Shown here piece after piece: positions 36,736-48,565 of a stretch of 64,000 nt of DNA. Numbering within the stretch: the first letter of the stretch is position 1; each line of letters starts with the position of its first letter. The stretch lies in contig LSRX01000054.1 of the NCBI GenBank assembly GCA_001939145.1, forward strand, positions 155,900 through 219,899. The letters are read 5' to 3'. Position numbers and translations under genes: made by a program. Source of the stretch: Symbiodinium microadriaticum (Eukaryota; Sar; Dinophyceae; Suessiales; Symbiodiniaceae). Below the pieces are notes generated by a model. The model was given only the letters and a program-made list of their open reading frames with translations, did not search any database and was not told the origin of the DNA.

Positions 36736-37840
36736 GCTGGAGGCCGAGACTCGGAAAGGGCACCTCCTTGTTTCGCATGCACGTGCTACGGATCGTATCG
36801 ACCTGTGTTTGCACCAGCTGGGACGTAGGTGTCGAGGAACTTGCTCGGACTGGGGTCAGAAGGGTGCGAAAGCGAGGGAAGCCTTGTCCTGAGAGCGGGT
36901 TAGGTCACTACCGGAACATCTAGCAAGGACACAGACCAGGAACTTCCCTGACAACGGCCTGCTTGTCCGCACACCTGTGGTCTACTAAACATGCTGCTTG
37001 GAGGCCCTGAGCGATGCTCATCGAGCGCTGCTTAGCGGCAAAAGTGATTTGTTGATTCGTTGTTGACTTGACAGTCCAAACGAGTAAGTAGAAGGTGCTG
37101 AGCTGCTTCGGTACTTAGAGCATTTAGCTCACAATCAACACTCATAGCAGGCCCCCACCTGCAGGAATCGTGCCCTCACACCCTGCAGGCTACTTCTGCG
37201 TCACATCGCTCAGATCTCAGCGACGACGCGAAACATGTCCGCCATGACCATGAGGAGGCCCGGCTTGGGCTCGCAACAGCATCTCCAAGGTGCTAATTTA
37301 CGGTGCTTCGCGGACGCTGGCAGCGACAGGCCCAGGGTCAGTCAGGTTTGCCTTTGCAGTTGCTGTGCAGCGTTGGCCATTGCTCCTTTGCACCCTCATG
37401 CCAACAGTCTGAGACTGCATGTTCCATCAAGAAGCTGCAATCAGAGCGCACTAGCAATCCACAGTACAGATTACCCGCACGAGTAGATTTGCTGCAAGCT
37501 GATCACACAAAACTTCCCAACTCCACACACCTCCAAGCATAACGCTGCTCCGACTGGGTGTGCCGATGGCACCGCAAGAACTGAGCGGCAACGTGAACCT
37601 GGACCAAGGCAGGCTCATTTTGTACCGTGCATCTGTGACCACAGTTCAATACTAGTACCTTGGAATTTTCCATAGCTGTCGCAGGTGCAGTCAAGAACCT
37701 CATGGAGGCGCAGAGTGATCAGAAGGACGTGTGTTTCGGAGCCTGAGGGAGGACCGTGCCAAGCCCTGAAAGCCCACTTGGAAGGACCTCCCTCCTGAGC
37801 AGGTGGCCTGGTCGAAGCATCGTTGCACCAATGCGCCAGC
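36736..37840. other. No assignable gene
   Basis: A short frame near 37211-37295 (DDAKHVRHDHEEARLGL) and the frame ending at 36923 are weak exon candidates. I see nothing else. Confidence 0.25.
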
Positions 37841-38568
37841 ATGTCTAAGCTGCGTCAAGCCGTTCTTGTGCTTCGCAACAGTTATTCAAGCAGAGCTGCT
37901 GCTTTCCAGATTGTGTTCTTCGTGCGCCATGGGCAAAGCCGATGGAACGCCGCGCAGGCCCTCGCATGTGTGCTGAACTTGTGCATGGTCGCATGATGTC
38001 GCATATTCATCACATGCCGGTGCATCCAGTTACATTTGGAGTATGTTGCTCCGTTATGCGACTTTCCTGTGTTCCCAGGCGAACCTTTCGCCACTCGGTA
38101 TGGTGTGGGAGAATGTCATGGGCTCGGCTCAGCATCCTGCCGCAGCTTCTCTGCTTGTTTGTCCCACCACTAATTTGATCGATTCATGTTCACCGATCTC
38201 AGCCGTGTCGGGTAGTCTTGCCCGGCACTTTTGTTTAACCAAGTAAGTTCTGATGAAGACAGACAAGATGTATGGTTCGTAACCCGCGATTCTGCCGCGC
38301 CCCAGGACCACGGCCTGTCCGAGGACTGCATCAGTAAGAAATGGTCACTGACTGCTGGCTGCTGATGGTCTGGCACTCCATGGCTCGTACCGCGCAGGAT
38401 GGCCGCCTTGAAGCCGAGGACGGCAAGAGACCATCGCATAGGGGGGTGAGGATGAGTTGATTGCCTGAGGAGCTCAGGCAGAAGCTGATGGATGCTAAGG
38501 CAGCACAGCTGTTGGGAGGCAGCTGCTTGCTGGAGCCATCCGGAGCCACGTTTGTCAGGCCCGGGTGA
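37841..38568 (+). CDS. Histidine phosphatase (phosphoglycerate mutase-like), N-terminal part
   Basis: Exon 1 (37841-37957) starts at ATG (MSKLRQAVLVLRNSYSS) and contains IVFFVRHGQSRWNAAQ, the RHG signature with the catalytic His. Proposed exons 2-5 are 38079-38114, 38306-38323 (18 bases), 38398-38418 (21 bases) and 38470-38568. All junctions are in phase 0; donors are GC, GT, GA and GA, and every acceptor is AG-G. The spliced text after the motif runs ANLSPLGMVWEN, DHGLSE, DGRLEAE, ELRQKLMDAKAAQ, matching the spacing of DH-x-L-S-x-x-G in this family. It stops at 97 codons, about half a normal domain. Either exon 5 is really spliced onward, or the gene is truncated. The later S-P-L-x-R-x-x-Q-T segment was not found. 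Confidence 0.65.
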
Positions 38569-40370
38569 TGAACCCACAGGCTCGTCCGTTGAACCCTCAA
38601 AAATCCCAAGTTCACAAGTTCGGGTCCGTGGCCAGGCAACCTGGATGACCAGGATCTTTGGCCCGGGCCCCAGAGTCCTCAGCGAATCTTCTCGAAGTGC
38701 TCGGAGTGTACGTGCTGACGTGCTGAGACCCTGACGTGATTTGCAGCTCGTGAGATGCTCAGATCGCTATCCCCTATTCTTTTTGATGATCGCCAGAAAG
38801 CAGCCTGTCAGTGGATTGTGCTTAGCTTCTCCGGGAGAGATAGCCCGCAGGGCAAACATGGCACAGGCCCTTCACCCGCTGCCTCGAGACTGCCTGCATA
38901 GCTTTCAAGGACTCGGTCGTGACATGAATTCGCGAGCAAGGTTAGGGGCCGTGACATGGGCAGCTGAACGTTGGCAATTATGAACTACGGCTGCTGGGAC
39001 CGGCTATGGGCGTTTCTGGAGTCCTGCCCGTGCATGTAGCTTGTTGGTTCGTGGATGCCCACTCTCTTTCCAGGGTTGTCAGACAAACATAATTACCCAC
39101 AAGCCTCCTCAGCCTCAAGCTGCCAAGCTCTACAAGGAGGTGGGTTGGTGTCACCTGGCATGACGAGCCACACAAGGTTGCGTTGGGGATCGTTGGGTTG
39201 CCTTGCGCTTGTGGCTGAAGCTGGCGAAGACGATCACCCTGTTGCGCTCGACTGAGCGAAAGAAACCATTCAGAAGTCATAGTTACGCTGAGCCGAAGGC
39301 TTCTTGTGGTCTCGTGCCTGGCATCAACAGCGACGTTGTGCTTTCGAATGAAGCTGTGAATCAGCGTGCGCGGCTTTCCTGTCTGAGCCCAAAAGAAACG
39401 ACCGCGATTGTCGCTGTCTAGGCATTCCCCCAAGTTGGTTGGAAGTTGGTTGCGACAGAGGGTCGGGAGTTCCTCTGACACTTGTGTTGGCATGCTCATC
39501 CATCGGCAGCGAGGATTACAGAAGAGCATCGTTCGACTGAGCGAGACAACCCGGAAGTCATAGTTACTCTGAGCTTGCAGATGGCAGGACCTGATGTGGC
39601 ATGGAGACATGTTGGACGGAACATGACATGCACTGGTGTTCATCTACATAACCGAAGATTTGCTCACTGGCTTTTGTGTCTCTGTGTGAGAGTTCCGTTC
39701 AAGCCGACTACATAAAGCTACGGGACCTCAAGGACAGATCAGCTCCCTCTACGGCTTAGCAGAATGTTCTCAAGCATCTCGTTGTGCTATCTTGCTTGGG
39801 AAAGAACGATGGCAAGTGTTGTGGCGGCTGTGCTTGTGCAGGACTTCATTCCGAAGTCTGGGCTAGAGATCTTCCGCGAGGCCATGACATAGCTCCACAG
39901 TTGACACGCAGAGCTGGGGTCGTGCTGTACGGAACCTTCATGCCTGCCATGCAAGCCTGCTAGTTTTTGTTATGCCAACAACTGGATATGTAGATGTTGT
40001 ACTGCACTACTTTGAATCGTAGTTGCTCCAACTCAAAAGGGTTCTGTGATCCGCTCGCGGTCCGCCCCTCGCTCGTGTTTGCAGAAGGCATGCAGTCTCG
40101 GTGCAATCTGCACACGGTTTATACGCGCAGCCATCCATGCTTGCAGCCTGCATGCACACATACAGCGCACGCATGCATGCATGCATGCATGCATGCATGG
40201 ACGGACGGATGGTTATGTAAACACACATAGCTGAACATATGCAGGTACACACCCATTTTTGTTTTTCGTTGTTACTGCCATGAACATATGTGTGTGTGTA
40301 TATGCATATGGCTCTTTCCCAGTGGCTACCCGCCCTTGTCCGGCAGTGACCTGCATAGACTGTATCCGGT
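38569..40370. other. Unassigned; short repeats and weak exon candidates
   Basis: A ~50-base direct repeat around GACTGAGCGA...GAAGTCATAGTTAC occurs at 39244-39295 and 39526-39577. A small frame at 39810-39893 begins with ATG (MASVVAAVLVQDFIPKSGLE) and ends in a stop; it may be an exon. A GCAT microsatellite lies at 40163-40199. No gene is assigned, and no continuation of the phosphatase was recognised. Confidence 0.3.
40163..40199. repeat. GCAT microsatellite
   Basis: About eight consecutive, self-complementary GCAT/ATGC units. Confidence 0.9.
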
Positions 40371-40388
40371 TTGAGCTCCGAGACCCCC

Positions 40389-40755
40389 AAACATTGAGAC
40401 CTCTCGGCTGCTTTCGCTCTCCCAGAGTCGCCAGACCCGCGAGAGGTCCCAATGTTTCGGGCCTCCAAATCACAAAAGCAACTGGGACCTCTCAACCCTT
40501 TCACACCCCAAGAATCCCGAAACCATGAGGTCGAAATATTTTGGGGGTCCCAATAAAACCAATGCTTTGGAGTCTCCAGGCCCATGCTGCCCAGGGACTC
40601 TCAAACATTGGTTTTATCGGGACCTTCCATCGTGTTTGGCTCATAGGCCGCTAGAGCATTGGGGCCTCTCAACACATTCGCACTCCCAAAGCTGCAGAAT
40701 CAGGAGAGGTCCCAATGTTTTGGGTTCCCACACCGCCAAAATATTGGGACCTCTC
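40389..40755. repeat. Cluster of related stem-loops built on AACATTGGGACCTCTC
   Basis: The 16-base core occurs about eight times in alternating orientation. Three pairs form long inverted repeats. 40389-40406 pairs with 40440-40457 (18 bases, one mismatch). 40546-40577 pairs with 40594-40624 (about 31 bases, few mismatches). 40704-40721 pairs with 40738-40755 (18 bases, one mismatch). They border an AT-rich island. Confidence 0.85.
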
Positions 40756-40829
40756 CGCACGTGTCCTCTCCAGCCAAGCCATGGGTCGTCGCAAAGGTTT
40801 GGACTCCCGTATATGCGATGCATGTGAAG

Positions 40830-42340
40830 CAATTAAAAAATGAGAATGTCAATATTTTGAATAAAGATGCATTCTTTACTTCATTATATCGCTTATTAGC
40901 TTTTGAGGATCAGTATTTTTTGCGTTTGAACACTTAAATCAATTAAGTGCTTGTTTTTGAAGTTGTCTTACTAATAAATGTAGTAATCAATCAATAGAAA
41001 TGTAATGCTTCCTATTCGGTGATTACCAAGAAACTACAAGAAATGTTTCACGTGAAAAATTTAATTGCAAAATCAAACGGAATGTTTCTAACAAATAGAC
41101 ATGTCATATAAATGCTCAGAATTGTTTCAAATTACGACTAATTAGTTTCAATATTTTGCACAGCAAATAAACTCACGCATGCATCAATATCTGTTCGATA
41201 GATGTCCAGTATTGAACGATGCGACTATGCCCGACTACTGCCGTTACACCAAGAGAAAGCTTCAGATTGTTTGGTGTTGAATAATCGTTTAACATTTGAT
41301 GTTCACATAAAGCAATATTTCATCTTCACATAGACCTTAATTAAGTAGTACTTGACGATTATGAACCCGTATCATTCCACAAAGCCACTGTTTGGCAGGC
41401 TTTTTCATGACTACCTCAACCAGACTTGTTGAAATTGAGCCGCTACGTACCTTGTGGAATATTCGTTTGGTAAATGAGTAGCGCCCGCTGCATTGTTGCA
41501 GGTATGTCGTCCATTGAAATCTGAGGATCGCACGTTGGATGATTTGGTTTATTGGCTAAGCGCTTAGTATTTACATAGTAATCACTATGCTTTACCACTA
41601 CAGCCTGTTGCTGTAGGTACACCTTGCCTAAGCACTCGCTTGATACCTTGTTGAATGCTCAGTGCTGGACTTTCTTCTTATATGTAGTTAACATCTTAAC
41701 TATACGGGAACTTGTAAGTTCAACCAGTATCAGTTGAAGCTCTGATGTTCGCAGACTACTTAACATCAAGGATTGTTCAGCAAATGTTGGTAGCTCGCAA
41801 AAGCTGAAACAGTTTTCACAAGCATTTAGTCAAAGCTTGGTTAACATCAAGCATGGTTTCCTTGATATGTAACCCGACGGCTATCCCCTCTTACGAGTAT
41901 TTCACGAATATGTCAACACTGTTAGCACGCGTACTGTTCAATTATGCCGGTGGCATTTCATTACTTAGTCGCTGGTGAATAATGATAAGTAGTGCCCGCT
42001 TACGTATGTGTGCTGTCTCCTTTCCAATGAAAGAAGCTGTAATTAGTCACCACGTATCCAAAGACGAACTAGTACGTGGCTGCTGATTTGAATTATTGTT
42101 TGTGTCTTGTGTGCTACTGCGCCGATTAGCCATTCCAGTAGAAATCATGAATATTGTCTGAGTGCTGCTTATTGTGCGGCTTGAGCAGTATCTAAGTATG
42201 AGGCAGAACAACATGAAGCACTCAACAGCAGCTTTTGACCTAATCTTGAGTGGATAGTGGCTCTGACAGAAGCGATAGCATGCAATAACAGATGTATCGC
42301 ACATCCGGTCTGAACGTGAAATTGTAGTGGATGGCAACTG
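40830..42340. other. AT-rich island without reading frames
   Basis: From about 40830 the base composition drops sharply. One 60-base line starting at 41041 has 16 G+C; others are near 40%, against clearly more than half in flanking DNA. Stops are dense in all frames, and no frame of 60 codons lies between 40937 and 42047. Weak internal similarities include TAGCGCCCGCTG near 41480 versus TAGTGCCCGCTT near 41991. TTAACATCAAGGATTG near 41760 resembles TTAACATCAAGCATGG near 41840. No coding or RNA gene is recognised. Confidence 0.7.
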
Positions 42341-42496
42341 GATGAGACATGAGTATTTTGCGAGCAGTACAGGACAAAGATTTAGTGGTGGCCAGGGCCC
42401 CTTGGCAAAGGAAGTTCTGCAGACACACCGGTGGAACAAACCCAAACAGGTCGGCACATCGGGGTGAGGGGGTGTGGCATATGTATGTATGTAAGT

Positions 42497-42912
42497 ATAT
42501 ATATATATATACACACATATTTATTTGTTTGTTTGTTCAACTTTTTTCATTTATTTGCATATTTTTCAAATTTATGTTTGTTTATGTATTTATGCACATG
42601 GATGCAGATATGCAGGCATGAGTGCTTGCATGCTTACCCAAACCCACCCACACAGCCAGGCAGCGAAGCATTCATCCATTCGCCTGTCTCCCTTGCCCAC
42701 CTACCAATTACCTACCTACCTATTACCTACCTGCATACCTACGTATATACCTACCCCCACCCACTCACCGACTGACCTACACATACAAATACAGAGACAT
42801 TGATATGTCATGTACATTTAGTATATACACACACACACACACAGATGTCAGGAAACACAGGCATGTCACAGAACAGGCGCGCACACACACACACACACAC
42901 ACACGCACGCGC
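42497..42912. repeat. Series of microsatellites (TA, TTTG, CTAC, AC)
   Basis: A TA run at 42497-42512, TTTG units near 42521-42537, CTAC-type units at about 42705-42760 and AC runs at 42826-42843 and 42881-42912. The block separates the AT-rich island from the coding-like sequence that follows. Confidence 0.9.
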
Positions 42913-42937
42913 GCGCACAGCAGAAATACGTTTCAGC

Positions 42938-43844
42938 ATGGCAGGCGCGGGAGCACAAGAAGCTCGGAGGCTTCGATTCAACCGGCGTTGCATGCGGCAA
43001 GGCGTCAGTTTGTGTGTTCTGGCCGTGTTTTGTCATGCATTGCCCAGAGTTTGGTCGGTGTTCCGTCTTCAGAGAACTCTGCATCGATGCAACCAGCTAG
43101 CAGCCCATGCCAGCATTGCCATGTAGGACATTCCAGAACGAGTGCGAGCTGAGCTGGAAGCCGTGTACCAGGCGTTTTGCTGATTTTGCGGTTGCAAGGC
43201 TTAGAGTCCTTTGCATACCATCTCTTGCTGCTCACCTGATGTTGTGGTACTGGGGGGGAGCTGTTCCTTGACTCCCACGCTGATGCAAAGGCCAGCCCAG
43301 ATTCTGAAAGGACAGAAGCTGTGCTCAAGGAGTGACTTCGCTCCAGGCTGTTGTGATGGAAATCTTGTTCGAGATGCAATGCAGGAGTTCGACACGATCC
43401 ACATCGACACGTCGACCGTTGAGGACGAGTGGTGACGCCCTCGATCGTGGGCCAAAGTCTGGGGTGCAAGAAATCCATGCAACGGCGACTGTACATTCGG
43501 AGTAGTAGATGTGGCACCCAAACTTGCAAGGTGGGGAGGCATGCTGGGCGAAAGCTATGCTGACATAGACGAAAATCAGCAGGCACAGCGCTGTTCGCTC
43601 TGCTCGTTTGGTTTGTGTGTCGAAGATATCAACAGTCCATCGTGGTTCTGCACTGCCGGCATGCAGGCGTTGATGCGTCGACTTCGGAGCATGCGCGGTT
43701 CCGTGGCCAGAGCCCAGTCGGCCTCACATGGCTCATTAGCTAAGGCAGCTGTGTTCAGCTTGTTAAGGCGGGTGGTGGAGCTGCAACCGTGCTGGTTGGC
43801 CACTCCTACTGCATCCGCATCCTGGCAGAAGCTTTCAGGTTGAG
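42938..43844 (+). CDS. Putative membrane-anchored protein, function unknown
   Basis: The ATG at 42938 gives MAGAGAQEARRLRFNRRCMR followed by a hydrophobic stretch (GVSLCVLAVFCHALPRVWSV), a type II signal-anchor pattern. A later frame, 43436-43843, is open for 135 codons. It includes KVWGARNPCNGDCTFGVV and RWGGMLGESYADIDENQ, which look like conserved enzyme-type sequence, but I cannot name the family. A short acidic frame (MQEFDTIHIDTSTVEDEW) ends just before it at 43435. Whether these pieces belong to one gene is inferred from order and strand only. Splice junctions between them were not resolved, and the last frame may run into an intron. Confidence 0.35.
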
Positions 43845-46800
43845 CTGGTACACCCCGTGTTGCAGCACCCCGTCTCCCCACATCATCATGCATCATCCAC
43901 AATTCAGCAGCGCATGAATGCACGATGGGCTTGCTGTAGTCAAAAGAGTCTCAGGTTCTATCTTCGACGCTTATCTTCCGAGCAGCCATTCACCGAGATC
44001 AGCAAGAATTTCGCTGTGTCACGCTCTGTCACGCTGGCTTTATTCGCTGTCGCAAACTCTGCGTTCTGCTGCGTCTCCACAGCATCGCCTGTGGGAGTCG
44101 CATGCTGGTAGCACTTTTTGTTGACAACCAACAGTTGGATGGCAAAGGCGCAACCCCTGATGCTTCTTCCCTTCGCAGCAAAGCGCTTCCATGCTGTGGC
44201 GTCGTCGGAGCCAGGACCTGTGCAGGGCAAGTGCGCTCTCAGTAGATAAAACGATGCTGGTTGAAAAGCGCGGTTGCAAAATCTGTAAAGTGCTTTGCAG
44301 GATTGTTTGGACCGATGCTGGTCCGCCCCTGTCGAATGCAGCCACTTCTTACCTTTGTGAGAACAAATTCCACGAGCCGCCTGTGCCTAAGGCCTTCCGG
44401 TCATACGCGAAGCCGTTCCGCTGCTGGCAACCCATCTTGTGCGGTCCTGAGCAGATCATATTCCTAGCTTGACAGTTGATCTGAGAAGCACAGGGAGTCA
44501 TTTTTCATGTCCTTCGCGTTAGGAGCCACCAGAGCGCGAGGCGGACGGGCAGGGGAGCCGCGCCAGTAGCCACGACCCCAAGTCGTTTCACCTGTGCACT
44601 TGCCATCCGTGCATGTTTGTTTCCCGGTCTTCCTGGAATGGCTCATCGACTTCAGGCTGTGCTTGTGGGCGCGGCAAGGTTGATTGCGAGCGGAGCTTAG
44701 TCTCCAACTCCAAGACAGTTCCCATCTCCATTTGCTGCCTCGCTGTGCGTGGCACTTCGAGGTGATCTCATAACTCCTGATGGACAGCCTGAGACATGTG
44801 AGCAGTTGGCAGATACATGAACTGCAGCGACTATGTCTGACACGAAAGGAGCGGCTGCAAGGGTTTGCCTCTCCTTAGGCTGTGTCTGTGAAATGTTTGT
44901 TTCTGCACGGTAGCTCGTCCTGCAAGCTGTGTTGCGGAATCCTCCGCAGTTTTCTGGAAGGGAAACGCTGCCTGCTGATGCTGGCGGTTCTCCGTTCGCT
45001 GTACCTTAAGTGATAGTGATGCATTAGCAGCAGGATTCCAAAAAAGGATTGCAAGACGTTCAGCAACTTGAAGAAATCCGATGATGCAGCATTACGCTCT
45101 GCCATAGCCTGTTGAATTCTTGTGTAGTTGAAATTGCGGAGTGCAAGTGGATACAGTACAATTCGAAAGGAATGGGGAAATGGATGCTGCCTCTGGGTCA
45201 GAAACATGCCTTTCAATCTTGCTTCCAGGCAGCGGTCACTGGGATGGCTCCGTCGCAGACTGGCCGGGACACAAATTCACAGTTTCCGCCTCTTGATCAA
45301 ATCTGCAAACAGTCCTGCAGCAGGTGGTTGTTGGCGGTGGGCGGGACGAGGAGGTATCTGCAGCTCTCTGCCTGTCAGGTGCCTTGACCGAAGACGTCAG
45401 GAATATGGTGTAGCTTCAGAAGGGCCGTCCGAACCACTCGGCTGAGCTATTCTGCATCATGGTCATCATGATGAAAGCCTGCATCGCAAGAGACCACATT
45501 AACCACTCCAGAGAGTTCAGGTGTAGAACAATCCATTACCCGAAAGAAGGAGCAGCAAGAGAACAGAGTCCCAACTTGGCCAAGGATCCAAGGTCAGCAT
45601 TTAGCACAGTCAGAGAACATTGTTCTCAGGGTCGAAGCGCAAGTTCACAGTTGCCAGAACCAGTGGTGGCGGGCGCGCGCGCGAGCGCGCGNGCGGGGGT
45701 TAGTTCAACGAAAGCGCTGACACGGCTTGAAGAAAACAGATCTCCGTGGTCGAGTTGTGGTTTTGATTCGACATCTTCCGACATACTCTGCATGTCAACC
45801 ACACCCCAAAACTATTAAGAGTACTGCAGAGTGCCAATGACGGGTCGCTGCATAAAACCTGGGTTTGACGACAATTTCGGATGAACGCATCACATCCTCA
45901 GCGGGATTGATACGCATCCAAGCTGGCATCTCGAACACTTTGGCACCAGCTGCGGTGCAAACGGGAGGGCACCAACTCTGGCCGCGAGGGGGTCAAGTCA
46001 CGTTCTTGCAATGTGCTGTCGTGCCGGCTGGCAAACCTGACCAGCTTGCTCGGCCGCAAGCCCAGCCCGCGATGGTGGGAGCTGGGGTGTCTATGGAGGA
46101 AATCTTCATGCCCGGCTTTGCCAAGTTCGGGGAAGCAACGCGATGGCGCCGCCAACTCCGCAGTGTCATATATCCTTTAGATACAGTGGGGGCAGTCGAA
46201 CCCGCAGGCGGTGGAAACACATTCCCAATGGCCTGAAGACATCTTGTCCAGTCTCAGCGTGAGGTGCAGTCGAAGCCGCCGGGCGTCCCTGCAAGAGTCC
46301 CAGACTCCAGGCCAGGGCCTGGTACCGCCATCCCTTCACTGCAGGTCTGCTGCTACAGGAGCTACACCGCCCCGAAGCCGCAAGATCCGTTCGCACCCTA
46401 CTAGATGCAAGGACTTTTGTCGCTGGCTCTTGCTTCGGAATGTAAAGCGCCTCTTTGTTCGCATGCACTTTGCAGTATCCAAAACTACGGCGTTCACCGC
46501 CTTGGCTTTGACATGACGTTTCAAGCAAGGAAGAGATCCAGAATTTTTCGATGGCAAGTGCTGCTGGTCCAGAGTCTCTTCGGCAAATGCACTACCAGCA
46601 ATCTGAACAAGTGCTACAATCACACGTAGCGAGATGCAGATGTCAGTCATCCAAGGAACCCTGCCAGTTGGATTGAGGCTTCCGGGTGGCCGCGAGCCTG
46701 TGAGATACCCGTATGCTACGAGTCCTGTGCAGGACCCACTCGCCACAGAGCAAAGATCTCGACAACGCCGAAGTCTTACCGATGCAAAGGCACTCGGCTT

Positions 46801-47006
46801 CTTTTGGGTCTCAGATGCCAAAGGTTCTCAGCACCATAACAAGAACAGGAAAGGCCTCAACCTGCGCCTTTTCTGGTCATGATAGGCTTCCGGATCTCCA
46901 GGAGCTGCCAAAGCTGCAGGCACATATTTCTGTATTTTGTTTTGTTTGGGCGGAGGGGCTGCTCTCGGTTTGATGTCCGTCGAGCTGCTGTGCACGGATA
47001 AGACAG
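43845..47006. other. Unassigned region with + strand exon candidates
   Basis: Protein-like + strand frames: 43975-44100 (EISKNFAVSRSVTLALFAVA); 44254-44472 (KRGCKICKVLCRIVWTDAGP and onward to a stop); 45228-45387 (AAVTGMAPSQTGRDTNSQFP); 46080-46236 (VSMEEIFMPGFAKFGEATRW); and 46737-46882 (LTDAKALGFFWVSDAKG). None is recognised. An undetermined base is at 45692 inside a GCGC-alternating run. Confidence 0.3.
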
Positions 47007-47142
47007 GTCCGAAATCTCAGAAAGTCCCGTGGCTGCATATGGCTACGTGCAGCATCATGATTCCGATGTCGTTGTTGGAGAGGCGGATGCACTGAGCAGT
47101 GGCTTCGAACTTTTCGGGGACTTCGATGTGGAGGACGCCTAG
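47007..47142 (+). CDS. Likely terminal exon of an acidic protein
   Basis: After GACAG (47002-47006) the frame contributes one base, then 44 codons to the TAG at 47140-47142. It begins SEISESPVAAYGYVQHHDSD and ends FELFGDFDVEDA. The high Asp/Glu content and clean acceptor suggest a true last exon. The frame has no Met. Upstream exons are unknown. Confidence 0.4.
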
Positions 47143-48565
47143 TTGTCGCCGGCACGGTCGAACGGCATGCACATGGCCTGTCGGCCACACTATGGATACT
47201 GGAGATGCCAGAGACGTTGAAACACACTCCAATGAGCATTTCTGCTGACACTTGTATGCTCTGTCAATGCTTGCCCTTCGCGCATGCGCGGGAGGCGTTG
47301 TTCGACGACTTGGACGGTGACGAGGCCTTTTGTCGACCCGCAGCTGATGTCTTGTCGTGTTGGCCTTCCTTTGTCTTCCTGCATCTTTGTATGTGCAAGG
47401 CCTACGGGCCAACCTCTGGAGCGCCCGGAGGCTGCTGAACAGCCACGCTACTGTTTTACGCGTGTTGCATTTCGTCACACGTCTCTTCCCTCACCGCATT
47501 GCATACTGAGCAGGCGTGCTGGATGCAGACAGCTCCATCGACGACTTTTTCGATGTATCACGGCTCATAACAAGTGAGATGTCATGAGTCATGAGATCAG
47601 TGCAAGTCGTTCACGAAATGTGCCGAGTGTGCAGTGCTTGCTGTGGCCCACGAGCGCTAGGAGCAGTCGTTTCAACATCCGATAGTGTTCCAATGAAGTG
47701 ATGACCAGACTTCGAACAATTATCCTTTACTAAGTCCCTCCTGGACGACTCCTTCTCGGATTTGAAGACAGGCATGGTACAACACGTGCAACTTCTCGTC
47801 TGACGAAACCGAGAGATGCGTTCGAGCTGCCTGTGTCCGATTCAGCCTCGAAAGGCGCACCGCAAACGGCCGTTCTCGCCTCGAAGGAGCCGCCGGCGAG
47901 CGTCGTGCGAGTGCCGGGCTGAGCAGATCCTTGGCCGCGTCTCTACGCAGCGCTTGAGACTGAGATCGACCCTGCAACGGCAAATGGGCCGTCCGAGTCA
48001 GGTCACTGGCCACGCGTTGTCAAAGGTCTATCTAGCCTTCCAGTGTTTGACCTTCAAGACTGTGAGGCTACCAGCCGACAAAGTCCATGCGCAACGAGGC
48101 AATGCGTAGCCTGATTCAGAAGACGGGCTTGCTGCTTGCTGTCATATGGTTGTTGTGCTGCAAACAAGACAAGCACAAACTGTGTCAAACGATTGGAAGC
48201 CGCGGAAGTTTTCGTGTGAATCTGCCGATGCCGCTGCTGGCTCGCGACACATTGCATTAGTCATGGTGGCAAGAACTTGAGTCAAAGTCCGTGAGATCAC
48301 CCTCAAAGCACTTCACCTCTTAACCGATGCCGATGCCGAAAGCTGTGGCCTTGCCTGACTGTGATTCCAACTGGGAGGTCTGGGCAATGGTATGTTACGA
48401 CAACCACGCCTGAACTTGCGCGTCTATTGGTACAGACGTCATTTTGAAGCCAATGTCGCACAACCCAGAGATCAACGAAGTGGATCAGGTGGACGAGCTT
48501 CATCAGCACAGAAGAAAGTCTGCAGAGACCTGCAGCTCGGACTGTGTGAGCCAATAATACCTAAG
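47143..48565. other. No assignable gene
   Basis: A + strand frame at 47205-47438 contains HAREALFDDLDGDEAF and is a weak exon candidate. The 5' end of the dioxygenase gene probably lies in the right part; an ATG at 48392 opens a frame that runs into its first recognised exon. Confidence 0.3.

Noticed and set aside
40007-40585. 192-codon - strand frame
   Set aside because: It translates the GCAT microsatellite and the stem-loop cluster. Repetition explains it better than a gene.
45671-45700. GCGC-alternating run with an N as a special structure
   Set aside because: The undetermined base marks uncertain sequence. It is best treated as a sequencing-difficult patch.
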